A DNA stretch of 64,000 nucleotides. Origin: Blastococcus xanthinilyticus. Lineage in GTDB: Bacteria; Actinomycetota; Actinomycetes; Mycobacteriales; Geodermatophilaceae. This document shows, in pieces, positions 43,601-51,499 of the stretch (within the stretch, counting starts at the first letter, position 1; each line of letters opens with the position of its first letter). Where the stretch lies: positions 124,001 to 188,000 of the forward strand of contig NZ_VNHW01000004.1 of assembly GCF_008124835.1 (NCBI RefSeq), read 5' to 3'. The notes below the pieces were generated by a model that made no database searches, was not told the DNA's origin, and saw only the letters and a program-made list of their open reading frames with translations. A program made the translations under genes and the position numbers.

Positions 43601-43826
43601 CGATCACCCGGTGCAGCGAGCGCAGCGCGAGGTCGGGGTCACCGGCGCGGGCGAGGGCGGCGACGACAGGGCCGGCCTCGGGGTCGGCCGGCTCGTTGCG
43701 CTCGAGGTCCCACAGGCCGAGCGCGGGGTCCGAGAGCAGGCGCGCCGCGCGTTCGCCGTCCTCGAAGCCGAACCGGACCAGCCGGACGACCGCCCGGCGC
43801 GGGATCTCCGCCTGCGGGACCGTCAC
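40692..43826 (-). CDS. glnE: Glutamine synthetase adenylyltransferase / adenylyl-removing enzyme
   Basis: 1,044 residues from GTG 43826, similar to actinobacterial GlnE (~1,000). It has two nucleotidyltransferase halves: GKTGGRELNYVSDVDVVFV with the D-x-D near 254-256 (removing half), and GMGRLGGGEMGFGSDADVLFV with D-x-D near 766-768 (adenylylating half). Each is followed by a helical domain with LKLGRGGLRDVEF or TKLGRGGLADVEW. It adenylylates Y405 of the GlnA encoded at 7059. The start overlaps the upstream amidotransferase stop by 4 bp. Position next to glnA2 is conserved in actinobacteria. Confidence 0.95.
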   Translation of the reverse strand: MTVPQAEIPRRAVVRLVRFGFEDGERAARLLSDPALGLWDLERNEPADPEAGPVVAALARAGDPDLALRSLHRVIEALDAEDGSGGAAATLLARLRGSGQLRGRLLAVLGASSGLADHLAAYPLDWEVLDDEHGPNRPTPQALERQLLAAVGADPDDPPWGVRLGRGAPDAGPSRIAALRHAYRRAILSLAGRDLADGVPAEEAAAELADIAAAVLTAGLALAVAEQPDDAPACRLAVIALGKTGGRELNYVSDVDVVFVAEPVDPAGPDGSEADTGPAITSATRVAAALMRICREAAWEVDAALRPEGKAGALVRTVAGHAAYYEQWADTWEFQALLKMRPVAGDPDLGRAYVEALWPLVWKAGDRPGFVGEVQAMRRRVEANIPPAQAARELKLGRGGLRDVEFAVQLLQMVHGRGDPNLRVGGTLPALLALSAGGYVGREDAATLIASYRFLRTVEHRLQLLRLRRTHLLPTDEQQLHWLARALGYKPDHRGGAVEVLRAELALHTREVRRLHEKLFYRPLLSAVARVPGEQLHLGSKAAGDWLRALGFVDPDGALRHLASLTGGVSRSASMQKYLLPVLLQAFASCPNPDAGLLAYRQVSEALGGNQWYLRLLRDEGQVAERLAQLLGSSQYVAALLTRTPEALRLLSDDAELAPRSAATLAHAWRQAAGRASDPPAGIRVIRGLRRQELLRIASADLLGRLDVHEVGRALTDVAVATLQAGLDTALRAHAEEIGVDVADLPADLAVIGMGRLGGGEMGFGSDADVLFVHRARAGADETRAAAAANAVAHTLQRLLAEPAPDPAFEIDADLRPEGRQGSLVRSLPAFREYYERWMSVWEVQALLRAVPVAGDEALGAAFVELVDPIRYPAGGLSAEQVAEIRRIKARVERERLPRGADPATHTKLGRGGLADVEWTAQLLQLQHAAEVPALRVTATPGALDALTAAGVLDAEGAGALRASWELATRARNAVFLVRGRPSDQLPRPGQELAGVARACGYGPDDDPGMFLEDYRRTTRHARTVVEQVFYGQPPQGGAPTAGA

Positions 43827-44563
43827 GCGGCGGCCTCGGCCCGCGACCGGACCAGGGCGGCGAACCGCCCGGCGAACGGTTCCCAGGCCTGGGCGACGTC
43901 GTCGTGCGCGGCGGTCGCACGGGCGCAGAGGGTCTCGACGTCCAGCGGGTGCGCGGCGACGCCGACCGGGTCGCTGGCGGCCCAGGCGCGCACCATCTCG
44001 GGCGTCGTCTCGATGTGGAACTGCAGCGCGTAGACGTGCGCGCCGAGCCGGAAGGCCTGGTTCGGGTAGTGCGGGTTGCTCGCCAGCAGGGTCGCGCCGC
44101 GCGGGAGCCGGTCGATCTCGTCGTGGTGCCACTGGATGACGTCGGGCGACAGCGGCAGCGGGCCGAACACCGGGTCGGCGTCCGCGGCGTCCCGCTTCGC
44201 CACCAGCGTGGCGCCCACCTCGGGCCCGTCGACGCCCACGCGGGTGCTGCCGCCGCCCACCTGTGCCAGCAGCTGGGCGCCCAGGCAGATCGCCAGGGTG
44301 GGCAGGTCCGCCTCGACCGCCTGGCGGAGCAGCGCGCGCACGCCGACGAGCTCCGGGCTGGTGGCCTCGTCGTCCATTGACGACTGCGGGCCGCCGAGGA
44401 CGAGCAGGCCGTCGACCCCCTGCAGGCTCTCCGGCAGCGGGTCGCCGGTGCCGAGGTGCCGCTCGTCGAGCTCCAGGCCGGCCGCGCGCAGCCACTCCCC
44501 CAGCCGCGCGGGCGGGTCGGTCTCGCTCGGGACGACGACAAGCAGGCGGCCGCGGGAGGTCAC
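43823..44563 (-). CDS. Class I glutamine amidotransferase-like protein
   Basis: 246 residues from GTG 44563 with GGGAGG nearby on the other strand reading toward it. The triad is C93 (AICLGAQLLAQ), H183 and E185 (LQFHIETT). It resembles the stand-alone GMP-synthase-like amidotransferases that degrade or process glutamine. Its stop overlaps the glnE start, so the two are co-translated. This suggests a link to glutamine sensing or turnover, which is inference. Confidence 0.88.
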   Translation of the reverse strand: MTSRGRLLVVVPSETDPPARLGEWLRAAGLELDERHLGTGDPLPESLQGVDGLLVLGGPQSSMDDEATSPELVGVRALLRQAVEADLPTLAICLGAQLLAQVGGGSTRVGVDGPEVGATLVAKRDAADADPVFGPLPLSPDVIQWHHDEIDRLPRGATLLASNPHYPNQAFRLGAHVYALQFHIETTPEMVRAWAASDPVGVAAHPLDVETLCARATAAHDDVAQAWEPFAGRFAALVRSRAEAAA

Positions 44564-44605
44564 GCGGTCGAGGTTAGTGGCCGCGAGGCGAGCCCTCTCG
44601 CCCCC

Positions 44606-44655
44606 GCTCTCCGGGTGTTGTCCGCGCTCCGGGGGCGCTGCAGCACCCGGAGGGC
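44606..44655 (-). terminator. Hairpin terminator after glnA2
   Basis: 12-bp arms (44606-44617 with 44644-44655, one G-U pair) enclose a 26-nt spacer that can fold on itself. It lies between the glnA2 stop (44682) and the amidotransferase start (44563). Confidence 0.45.
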
Positions 44656-44681
44656 ACGAGCAGCACCCCGGGAGCGGGTCA

Positions 44682-46022
44682 TCACAGGCCGGGGAGATAG
44701 CGCTGCAGCTCGAAGGGCGTGACGTTCTGCCGGTAGGAGTTGAACTCCTCCCACTTGTTGCGCAGGAAGAACGAGAACACGTGCTCGCCCAGGGTCTCCG
44801 CGACCAGCTCGCTGCCCTGCATCGCGGTGAGCGCCTCGCCCAGCGACACCGGCAGGTCCTCGTACCCGGCCGCGCGCCGCTCGGTGTCGGTGAGCGACCA
44901 GACGTCGTCCTCGGCCTCGGGCGGCAGCTCGTAGCCCTTCTCGATCCCCCGCAGCCCGGCGGCCAGGAGGACGGCGAAGGTGAGGTACGGGTTGCAGGCC
45001 GAGTCCGGCGAGCGGACCTCCACCCGGGCCGACTGCGCCTTGCTCGGCTTGTAGCTCGGCAGGCGGACCAGGGCCGAGCGGTTCGCGCGACCCCACGTCG
45101 CCGCCGTCGGCGCCTCGGTGCCGGCCAGCAGCCGCCGATAGGAGTTGACCGTCTGGTTGGTGACGGCGGTGACCTCGCGGGCGTGGGTGAGCAGCCCGGC
45201 GATGAACTGCTTGCCGGTGGTCGACAGCCGCATGGGGTCGGCCGGGTCGTGGAAGGCATTGCGGTCGCCCTCGAAGAGCGAGAGGTGCGTGTGCATCGCG
45301 GAGCCGGCCAGCTCGGTGAACGGCTTGGGCATGAAGGTGGCGTGCACGCCCTGGGCGAGCGCCACCTCCCGGACGACGTGCCGCAGCGTCATGATGTTGT
45401 CGGCCATCGACAGGGCGTCGGCGTAGCGCAGGTCGATCTCCTGCTGGCCGGGCGCGACCTCGTGGTGGCTGAACTCCACCGAGATGCCCATCGCCTCCAG
45501 CGCGAAGACCGCCTCCCGCCGGAAGTCGTGCGCCACGTTGTGCGTGGACAGGTCGAAGTAGCCGCCGGTGTCGGCCGGCTGCGGCGGGGTGCCGTCGCTG
45601 GGGAGGTCCTTGAGCAGGAAGAACTCGACCTCGGGGTGGGTGTAGAAGGTGAAGCCCATGTCGGCGGCCTTGGCCAGCGTCCGGCGCAGGACGTGCCGGG
45701 GGTCGGCCCAGGACGGCGAGCCGTCGGGCAGCGTGATGTCGCAGAACATCCGCGCGGTGTCGCTGGCCCGCCCCTCGCGGGCCGGCATCACCTGGAAGGT
45801 GCCCGGGTCGGGCTTGGCCAGCATGTCCGACTCGTAGACGCGGGCGAACCCCTCGATGGCCGAGCCGTCGAAGCCGATGCCTTCGGCGAACGCCGCCTCG
45901 ATCTCGGCGGGGGCCACCGCGACGGCCTTGAGGTAGCCGGAGACGTCGGTGAACCACAGCCGGACGAACCGGATGTCGCGCTCTTCCAGGGTCCGCAGGA
46001 CGAACTCCTGCTGTCGGTCCAT
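44682..46022 (-). CDS. glnA2: Glutamine synthetase type I (GSI-alpha, GlnA2-like)
   Basis: 446 residues from ATG 46022 (MDRQQEFVLRTLEERDIRFV), the same length and start as mycobacterial GlnA2; the ATG nine bases upstream is less likely. Active-site signatures: GIGFDGSAIEGF, AGSAMHTHLSLF, NQTVNSYRRLLAGTEAP. At the place of the adenylylation tyrosine the sequence is DDVWSL, so there is no target tyrosine and GlnE should not regulate this enzyme. The gene has its own GlnR-type box upstream. It may make glutamine under other conditions or act on related amines. Confidence 0.95.
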   Translation of the reverse strand: MDRQQEFVLRTLEERDIRFVRLWFTDVSGYLKAVAVAPAEIEAAFAEGIGFDGSAIEGFARVYESDMLAKPDPGTFQVMPAREGRASDTARMFCDITLPDGSPSWADPRHVLRRTLAKAADMGFTFYTHPEVEFFLLKDLPSDGTPPQPADTGGYFDLSTHNVAHDFRREAVFALEAMGISVEFSHHEVAPGQQEIDLRYADALSMADNIMTLRHVVREVALAQGVHATFMPKPFTELAGSAMHTHLSLFEGDRNAFHDPADPMRLSTTGKQFIAGLLTHAREVTAVTNQTVNSYRRLLAGTEAPTAATWGRANRSALVRLPSYKPSKAQSARVEVRSPDSACNPYLTFAVLLAAGLRGIEKGYELPPEAEDDVWSLTDTERRAAGYEDLPVSLGEALTAMQGSELVAETLGEHVFSFFLRNKWEEFNSYRQNVTPFELQRYLPGL

Positions 46023-46045
46023 GCCCGCCATGATCCAGTCCGCTC

Positions 46046-46061
46046 GTTTCGGGGGTGTGAC
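46046..46061 (-). promoter_or_regulatory. GlnR-type box upstream of glnA2
   Basis: On the minus strand the sequence reads GTCAC-N6-GAAAC, ending 24 nt before the glnA2 start. It is the same half-site pair as upstream of glnA1. Its closeness to the start would suit repression or a short leader. Confidence 0.5.
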
Positions 46062-46197
46062 GACGCCGCTTGCCGGACCTAGCCTGCCCCTTCCAGGCGA
46101 TCGACACACGAGCGCCCGGCCGTGTCTGGTCAGCTTTCGCCCACGGTGGCCCACCGGTCGATGGAGCGATCACGCAAGCGATCGCAAATCCCTGCGC

Positions 46198-46215
46198 AGT
46201 TCTTGCAGTTCTTGC
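46198..46215 (+). promoter_or_regulatory. Probable operator of the LacI regulator
   Basis: A perfect 9-bp direct repeat, AGTTCTTGC twice in tandem, lies just upstream of the LacI start (46230). A TACCCT box at 46218-46223 would put the start of transcription at or next to the ATG, giving a leaderless mRNA. Together they suggest autoregulation. Confidence 0.4.
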
Positions 46216-46229
46216 GCTACCCTCGTCCC

Positions 46230-47237
46230 ATGTCACGTCGCTTGGCCGAGGTCGCCCAGAAGGTTGGAGTCAGCGAGGCGACCGTCAGCCGTGTCCTCAA
46301 CGGGAAGCCGGGCGTCTCGGACACCACTCGCGAAGCCGTGCTCACCGCTCTCGACGTCCTCGGATACGAGCGGCCGACGAAGCTGCGCGGCGAGCGCGCC
46401 CGTCTGGTCGGCCTGGTGATGCCGGAGCTGCAGAACCCGATTTTCCCCGCCTTCGCCGAGGTGGTGGGCGGATCACTCGCTCAACGCGGCTTCACCCCGG
46501 TGCTGTGCACCCAGACCGCCGGAGGGATCGACGAGGCCGACTACATCGACCTACTGCTGGGTCAACAGGTCTCCGGCATCGTGTTCGCCGGCGGCAACTA
46601 CGCGCAACGCGACGCGGCGCACGGGCACTACGAGCGGCTCGCCCGGCGACAGCTCCCGGTCGTCCTGGTCAACGCGTCGATCGAGACCCTGCACTTCCCC
46701 CGCGTGTCCTGCGACGACGAGGTGGCCGTCGAGCAGGCGTTCGGCCATCTGGTGTCGTTGGGGCACACGGAGATTGGCATGCTGATCGGTCCACCCGACC
46801 ACGTGCCGTCGCAGCGAAAGCTCCGCGCCGCCGAAGCGATGGCCGAGCAGCTCGATGTCTCGCTGCCGCCACAACGCGTGGTGCGCGGGGCTTACTCCCT
46901 GGAGAGCGGCCAGGCCGCCGCCGCTCGCCTGCTCGGCGAGGGGGTCACCGGCATCATCTGCGCCAGCGACCCGCTGGCCCTCGGTGCCGTCCGCGCGGCC
47001 CGCCGGGCCGGGCTGCGCGTTCCGCACGACGTGTCGATCGTGGGGTACGACGACTCGGCGCTGATGAACTGCACCGACCCGCCGCTGACCACCGTGCGGC
47101 AGCCGATCGAAGCGATGGGACGCGCCGCGATCGACCTGCTGGTGGGACAGATCGCCGGGGCATCGGTCACCCACGACGAGCTGCGTTTCGAACCCGAGCT
47201 CGTCGTCCGGGGTTCGACGACCCGCGCCCCGGCCTGA
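46230..47237 (+). CDS. LacI-family transcriptional regulator of the sugar locus
   Basis: 335 residues from ATG 46230. The N-terminal LacI HTH and hinge are RLAEVAQKVGVSEATVSRVLNGKPGVS, then TREAVLTALDVLGYERP. The periplasmic-binding-protein-like core runs from LVGLVMPELQNPIFP to the C-terminal DDVSIVGYDDSALMNCTDPPL-type signature (VPHDVSIVGYDD). It lies just upstream of a GH13 glucosidase and sugar ABC genes in the same direction. It most likely represses them until an alpha-glucoside is present. Confidence 0.9.
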   Translation: MSRRLAEVAQKVGVSEATVSRVLNGKPGVSDTTREAVLTALDVLGYERPTKLRGERARLVGLVMPELQNPIFPAFAEVVGGSLAQRGFTPVLCTQTAGGIDEADYIDLLLGQQVSGIVFAGGNYAQRDAAHGHYERLARRQLPVVLVNASIETLHFPRVSCDDEVAVEQAFGHLVSLGHTEIGMLIGPPDHVPSQRKLRAAEAMAEQLDVSLPPQRVVRGAYSLESGQAAAARLLGEGVTGIICASDPLALGAVRAARRAGLRVPHDVSIVGYDDSALMNCTDPPLTTVRQPIEAMGRAAIDLLVGQIAGASVTHDELRFEPELVVRGSTTRAPA

Positions 47238-47282
47238 TCCTCACCACCTAGGTCACGTATCAAAAACACAGCTGTCGAGTTA

Positions 47283-47311
47283 TTGCGTTGATCTGCACTG
47301 TGGATTAGGTT
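47283..47311 (+). promoter_or_regulatory. Candidate promoter of the GH13-ABC operon
   Basis: TTGCGT (47283-47288), a 17-bp spacer and TAGGTT (47306-47311) sit in an AT-rich stretch that is unusual for this DNA, 93 nt before the GH13 start. TTGCGT recurs at 47335-47340, which may be an operator half-site. Confidence 0.4.
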
Positions 47312-47403
47312 CCCGCTCGCGATGTTGCGTAAGTCACAGCGACGCACCCCGCCGGCCGGGCGATCAGCTCCGGCTGCTCCGCAACGACGCGAGGAGCCCT
47401 CCG

Positions 47404-49089
47404 GTGAGAGAGCAGGCCGATACCGGACGAGCCGCAGGGCCGGCTGCCTCCCACCCTGCCGGCCGCCATTCCTGGTGGACCAGCGCCGTCATCTACGAGA
47501 TCTACCCTCGCAGCTTCGCGGACGGGAACGGCGACGGAACGGGTGATCTGGCGGGCGTCCGCTCCCGGCTGCCCTACCTGCGCGACCTCGGCGTCGACGC
47601 GCTGTGGTTCACGCCGTGGTACCGCTCCCCGCTGGCCGACGGTGGCTACGACGTCGCCGACTACCGCAGCATCGATCCGACCTTCGGCACCCTTGCCGAC
47701 GCCGAGGCCCTGATCAGCGAGGCGCTCGAGCTCGGCATCCGCACCGTCATCGACGTGGTCCCGAACCACGTATCCGTCGAGCACGAGTGGTTCCGGGCGG
47801 CGCTCGCCGCAGGGCCCGGCGCACCTGAACGCGACAGGTTCTGGTTCCACCCCGGCCGTGGCGAGGACGGCGAGGAGATCCCGACCAGGTGGGTGTCGGA
47901 CTTCGCCGGTCCCACGTGGACCCGGACGACGAACCCCGACGGCACGCCCGGCGAGTGGTACCTGCACCTGTTCACCCCGGAACAGCCCGACCTCAACTGG
48001 AACCACCCCGACGTCGCGGCCGAGCACGAGGCGATCCTGCGCTTCTGGTTCGACCGGGGCGTCGCCGGCATCCGCATCGATTCGGCCGCCCTGCCGATCA
48101 AGGATCCCGCCCTGCCCGAGGTGCCACCCTCGCCCACTCCCGGGGCGCACCCCCATCTCGACCGGGACGAGTTGCACGACGTCTACCGATCGTGGCGGGC
48201 GCTCGCGGACACCTACGATCCGCCTCGGATCCTGGTCGGGGAGGTCTGGCTGCCCGACCCCGCGCGTTTCGCCCGGTACCTGCGTCCCGACGAGATGCAC
48301 ACCGCCTTCAACTTCGACTTCATGGCCCAGCCGTGGGAGCCCAAGGCGCTGCGCGAGTCGATCGACACGACGCTCGAGGCGCACAGCCTGGTCGGCGCTC
48401 CGGCCACGTGGGTGCTGTCCAACCACGACGTCACCCGACCGGTCACCCGCTACGGCCGCGAGGACTCGTCCTTCTCCTTCGCCGCCAAGCGGTTCGGCAT
48501 CCCCACCGATCTCACCGTGGGTAGGCGCCGGGCGCGGGCCGCCGCGCTGCTCACCGCGGCGCTGCCCGGCTCGCTGTACATCTACCAGGGGGACGAGCTT
48601 GGCCTGCCCGAGGTGGAGGACCTCCCCCGCGAGCTGCTAGAGGACCCGATGCACTTCCGGTCCGGGGGCTGCGACCCCGGCCGCGACGGGTGCCGCGTGC
48701 CCCTGCCGTGGTCCGGGAACCGGCCCCCCTTCGGTTTCACCTCCGGCGCTACGACCTGGCTGCCCCAGCCGGAGGACTGGCACAGGCTCACCGTGGAACG
48801 GCAGAGCGAGGACTCGTCCTCCATGCTCTGCCTCTACCGGGCGGCCCTGTCGCTGCGGCGGCGCGAGCGCGACCTGCGCGACGGCGCGCTGCGGTGGCTC
48901 GACTCCCCCGACGACGTGATCGCCTTCGCCCGTGGCGCGACCTTCGCCTGCGTGGTGAACCTGGGCCTCAGGCCTACTCCGCTTCCCGAGAACTTCACGG
49001 TGCTGCTGACCAGTGACGACCTCGTCGACGGCCAGCTGCCCCCGGACACCGCGACGTGGCTGTGCAGCGCGGTCTCCCCCGATCTGTGA
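47404..49089 (+). CDS. GH13 alpha-glucosidase / alpha-amylase-family enzyme
   Basis: 561 residues from GTG 47404 after GAGGAG. It shows the TIM-barrel GH13 layout: DVVPNH (117-122), GIRIDSA with the nucleophile D226, the acid/base E280 (ILVGEVW), and SNHD with D342. YEIYPRSFADGNGDGTGDLAG then VRSRLPYL is typical of oligo-1,6-glucosidase/trehalose-hydrolase-type enzymes. There is no signal peptide, so it acts in the cytoplasm on sugars imported by the ABC system downstream (28-bp gap). The precise glucoside is unknown. Confidence 0.92.
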   Translation: MREQADTGRAAGPAASHPAGRHSWWTSAVIYEIYPRSFADGNGDGTGDLAGVRSRLPYLRDLGVDALWFTPWYRSPLADGGYDVADYRSIDPTFGTLADAEALISEALELGIRTVIDVVPNHVSVEHEWFRAALAAGPGAPERDRFWFHPGRGEDGEEIPTRWVSDFAGPTWTRTTNPDGTPGEWYLHLFTPEQPDLNWNHPDVAAEHEAILRFWFDRGVAGIRIDSAALPIKDPALPEVPPSPTPGAHPHLDRDELHDVYRSWRALADTYDPPRILVGEVWLPDPARFARYLRPDEMHTAFNFDFMAQPWEPKALRESIDTTLEAHSLVGAPATWVLSNHDVTRPVTRYGREDSSFSFAAKRFGIPTDLTVGRRRARAAALLTAALPGSLYIYQGDELGLPEVEDLPRELLEDPMHFRSGGCDPGRDGCRVPLPWSGNRPPFGFTSGATTWLPQPEDWHRLTVERQSEDSSSMLCLYRAALSLRRRERDLRDGALRWLDSPDDVIAFARGATFACVVNLGLRPTPLPENFTVLLTSDDLVDGQLPPDTATWLCSAVSPDL

Positions 49090-49117
49090 TCGATCCGACC
49101 CCGATGAAGGAGAACCC

Positions 49118-50488
49118 ATGAGAACCGGACGCACACCCTGGGCGATGGCCCTCACCAGCGCGGTCGCGATCGCCTCGCTCGCAGCCTGCAGCTCGGACGC
49201 GGGAGGCGAGGCTTCGGGGAAGCAGGTGCTCCGCGTCGTCAGCCTCCTGCCCGGTTCCGAACAGGCAGCGTTCGACGCCTTCGACGCCCGGGTCGCGGCG
49301 TTCGAGGACGCCAACCCGGACATCGACGTCCAGCAGGAGGAGTACGAGTGGGAGGCGACGACCTTCGCCTCCCAGCTCGCCGGCGGCACCCTGCCCGACG
49401 TCTTCGAGATCCCGCTGACCGATGCCCGGACGCTCATCGAGAACGGCCAGCTGGCCGACCTCAACGACCAGTTCGAGCAGCTGGACTACGCGGGTGAGTT
49501 CAACGAGAACCTGCTCGAGGCGGGCCGCGGCGAGGACGGCCACGTGTACGCGATCCCGGCCAAGTCCATCTACGGCGTCGCGCTGCACTACAACCGCGCA
49601 CTGTTCGAGCAGGCCGGTCTCGACCCCGACCAGCCGCCGACGACGTGGGAAGAGGTCCGCGCCTACGCCAAGCAGATCAAGGACGCGACCGGTGTGGCGG
49701 GCTACGGGATGATGGCGTCCGGGTCCACCGGCGGCTGGCAGCTGACCGCGGCGACCTACTCGCGCGGCGGCGTGGTGCAGGAGGCCGACGGCGAGTCCTA
49801 CGAGTCGACCATCGACAACGACGCCACCCGTGCGCACCTGGAGATGCTGCGGGCGATGCGCTGGGAGGACGACTCGCTGCTGGCCGACTCCACACTGGCC
49901 TGGGACACCATCAACCAGGCCTTCGCCGCCGGCCAGGTGGCGATGTACACCAATGGTTCCGACGTCTACAACAGCCTGGTCGAGACCTTCGGCGTCACCG
50001 GGGAGGACTACGGCCTCACCGCGATGCCGCTCGAGGGCGAGGACGCAGGAGCGCTGGTGGGCGGCACGCTTGCCGCGGTCGGCGCGCAGGCCGACGACGC
50101 GACGAAGGAGGCGGCCGTGAAGTGGATCGACTTCTTCTACCTGCAGAACCTCGTCGAGGAGGAGCAGGCCGTGGAGAACGCCAAGGTGCGGGCGGAGAAC
50201 GGCCAGGCCGTCGGTACCCCGGTGCTGCCGATCTTCAGCCGCGAGCAGTACGACGAGGCACTGGGCTGGGTCGAGGAGTACATCAATGTGCCGCTCGACC
50301 AGATGAGCGGCTACACCGACGTCGCCTTCGACCAGCCGGTGATCGGCGAGCCGACCCGGGCCACCCAGGAGATCTACGCGCTGCTCAGCACCCCCGTGCA
50401 GGCCGTGATCACCGACCAGGGCGCCGACATCGACGAGCTGCTCCAGACGGCCGACACGCAGGCGCAGGATCTGCTCGACCAGGAGTGA
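49118..50488 (+). CDS. Sugar ABC transporter substrate-binding lipoprotein
   Basis: 456 residues from ATG 49118 after AAGGAG. The lipoprotein signal ends at C24 (SLAACSS). It is a class I/D binding protein: EQAAFDAFDARVAAFEDANP, ASQLAGGTLPDVFEIPLTDA and GVALHYNRALFEQAGLDPDQ, then PPTTWEEV, are typical of maltose or oligosaccharide binding proteins. It captures sugar outside the membrane for the two permeases that follow. A hairpin lies between it and the permease genes. Confidence 0.92.
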   Translation: MRTGRTPWAMALTSAVAIASLAACSSDAGGEASGKQVLRVVSLLPGSEQAAFDAFDARVAAFEDANPDIDVQQEEYEWEATTFASQLAGGTLPDVFEIPLTDARTLIENGQLADLNDQFEQLDYAGEFNENLLEAGRGEDGHVYAIPAKSIYGVALHYNRALFEQAGLDPDQPPTTWEEVRAYAKQIKDATGVAGYGMMASGSTGGWQLTAATYSRGGVVQEADGESYESTIDNDATRAHLEMLRAMRWEDDSLLADSTLAWDTINQAFAAGQVAMYTNGSDVYNSLVETFGVTGEDYGLTAMPLEGEDAGALVGGTLAAVGAQADDATKEAAVKWIDFFYLQNLVEEEQAVENAKVRAENGQAVGTPVLPIFSREQYDEALGWVEEYINVPLDQMSGYTDVAFDQPVIGEPTRATQEIYALLSTPVQAVITDQGADIDELLQTADTQAQDLLDQE

Positions 50489-50495
50489 AGGACCA

Positions 50496-50530
50496 CGGTG
50501 CCCGGCGGTGATGATCCCCGCCGGGCACCG
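50496..50530 (+). terminator. Intra-operon hairpin between binding protein and permease
   Basis: A 13-bp stem (50496-50508 with 50518-50530) with a 9-nt loop. Position and shape fit a partial terminator or mRNA-stabilising structure that keeps the binding protein more abundant than the permeases. A GTG at 50498 lies inside the stem and is therefore not used as the permease start. Confidence 0.55.
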
Positions 50531-50563
50531 GTGACTCCCACCTCCCTCAGAGAAGAGGCTCTG

Positions 50564-51499
50564 TTGACGCTCGACACCCCTCCGCGCAGGAGCCTGCCGA
50601 TGCGGCGGCGCGGCCTGCCGCGCAGGCAGCGCACCGGCGGGCTGAGCACGTTTCTCTTCGCGCTCCCGCTCCTCGTCGTCTTCGGTGTCTTCGCCTGGTT
50701 GCCGATCGGCCGGTCGCTGATCATGAGCTTCCAGGAGACGAACCTCCTGACGACCTCGTGGGTGGGCCTGGACAACTTCCGAGCCGTCTTCGCCGACCCT
50801 CGCCTGGTCACGGCGATCGTCAACACCGGCTGGTTCGCGCTGCTGGCCCTCGTCTTCGGCTATCCCCTTCCACTGGTCGCCGCCGTCCTGATGAGCGAGG
50901 TGCGCCGCAGGAAGGGGCTCTACTCGGCGCTGGCCTACCTCCCGGTCGTCGTGCCACCGGTCGTCGCCGTACTGCTGTGGCGGTTCTTCTACGACCCCCG
51001 GCCCGAAGGCGTCTTCAACACGCTCCTGGGCGCGGTCGGCATCGACCCGCTCCCCTGGCTGCAGAGCGCCACCTGGGCCATGCCGTCCCTGGTCCTGGAG
51101 GCGACCTGGGCGGCGGCCGGCGGAACGATGATCATCTACCTGGCCGCACTGACGAGCGTGCCGCCCGAGCTCTACGACGCCGCGGAGGTCGACGGCGCCT
51201 CGATCTGGCGGAAGGTCTGGCACGTCACCCTTCCACAGCTGCGCGGGGTCCTGCTGATCACCTTCATCCTGCAGATCATCGGGACGGCGCAGGTCTTCCT
51301 CGAGCCGTACCTGTTCACCAACGGCGGACCCGCCGACGCCACGCTGACGGTCCTCCTACTGATCTACCGCTACGCCTTCGGGCAGAGCTTGGGGGCCGAC
51401 TACGGGCAGGCGACCGCGTTGAGCCTGCTGCTCGCCGCCTTCCTGGCCGTGCTGTCGCTCATCTACTTCCGCCTGACCCGCAACTGGAGCGCGACGTGA
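50564..51499 (+). CDS. Sugar ABC transporter permease (MalF-like)
   Basis: 311 residues. TTG 50564 is preferred because AGAAGAGG precedes it and the upstream GTG 50498 is inside a hairpin. It has six hydrophobic helices after a short basic N-terminus. The EAA loop for ATPase contact is PPELYDAAEVDGASIWRKVW, then HVTLPQL. It overlaps the next permease gene (GTGA). No ATPase gene is in the operon, so a shared MsmK-type ATPase is likely. Confidence 0.88.
   Translation: MTLDTPPRRSLPMRRRGLPRRQRTGGLSTFLFALPLLVVFGVFAWLPIGRSLIMSFQETNLLTTSWVGLDNFRAVFADPRLVTAIVNTGWFALLALVFGYPLPLVAAVLMSEVRRRKGLYSALAYLPVVVPPVVAVLLWRFFYDPRPEGVFNTLLGAVGIDPLPWLQSATWAMPSLVLEATWAAAGGTMIIYLAALTSVPPELYDAAEVDGASIWRKVWHVTLPQLRGVLLITFILQIIGTAQVFLEPYLFTNGGPADATLTVLLLIYRYAFGQSLGADYGQATALSLLLAAFLAVLSLIYFRLTRNWSAT

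Noticed and set aside
40362-44033. 1,223-codon open frame opposite glnE
   Set aside because: A shadow of glnE. All conserved nucleotidyltransferase motifs are in the minus-strand frame.
50498-50563. GTG 50498 as the permease start
   Set aside because: It has an AAGGA upstream but lies inside a 13-bp hairpin and adds a non-conserved 22-residue tail. TTG 50564 has a better context.
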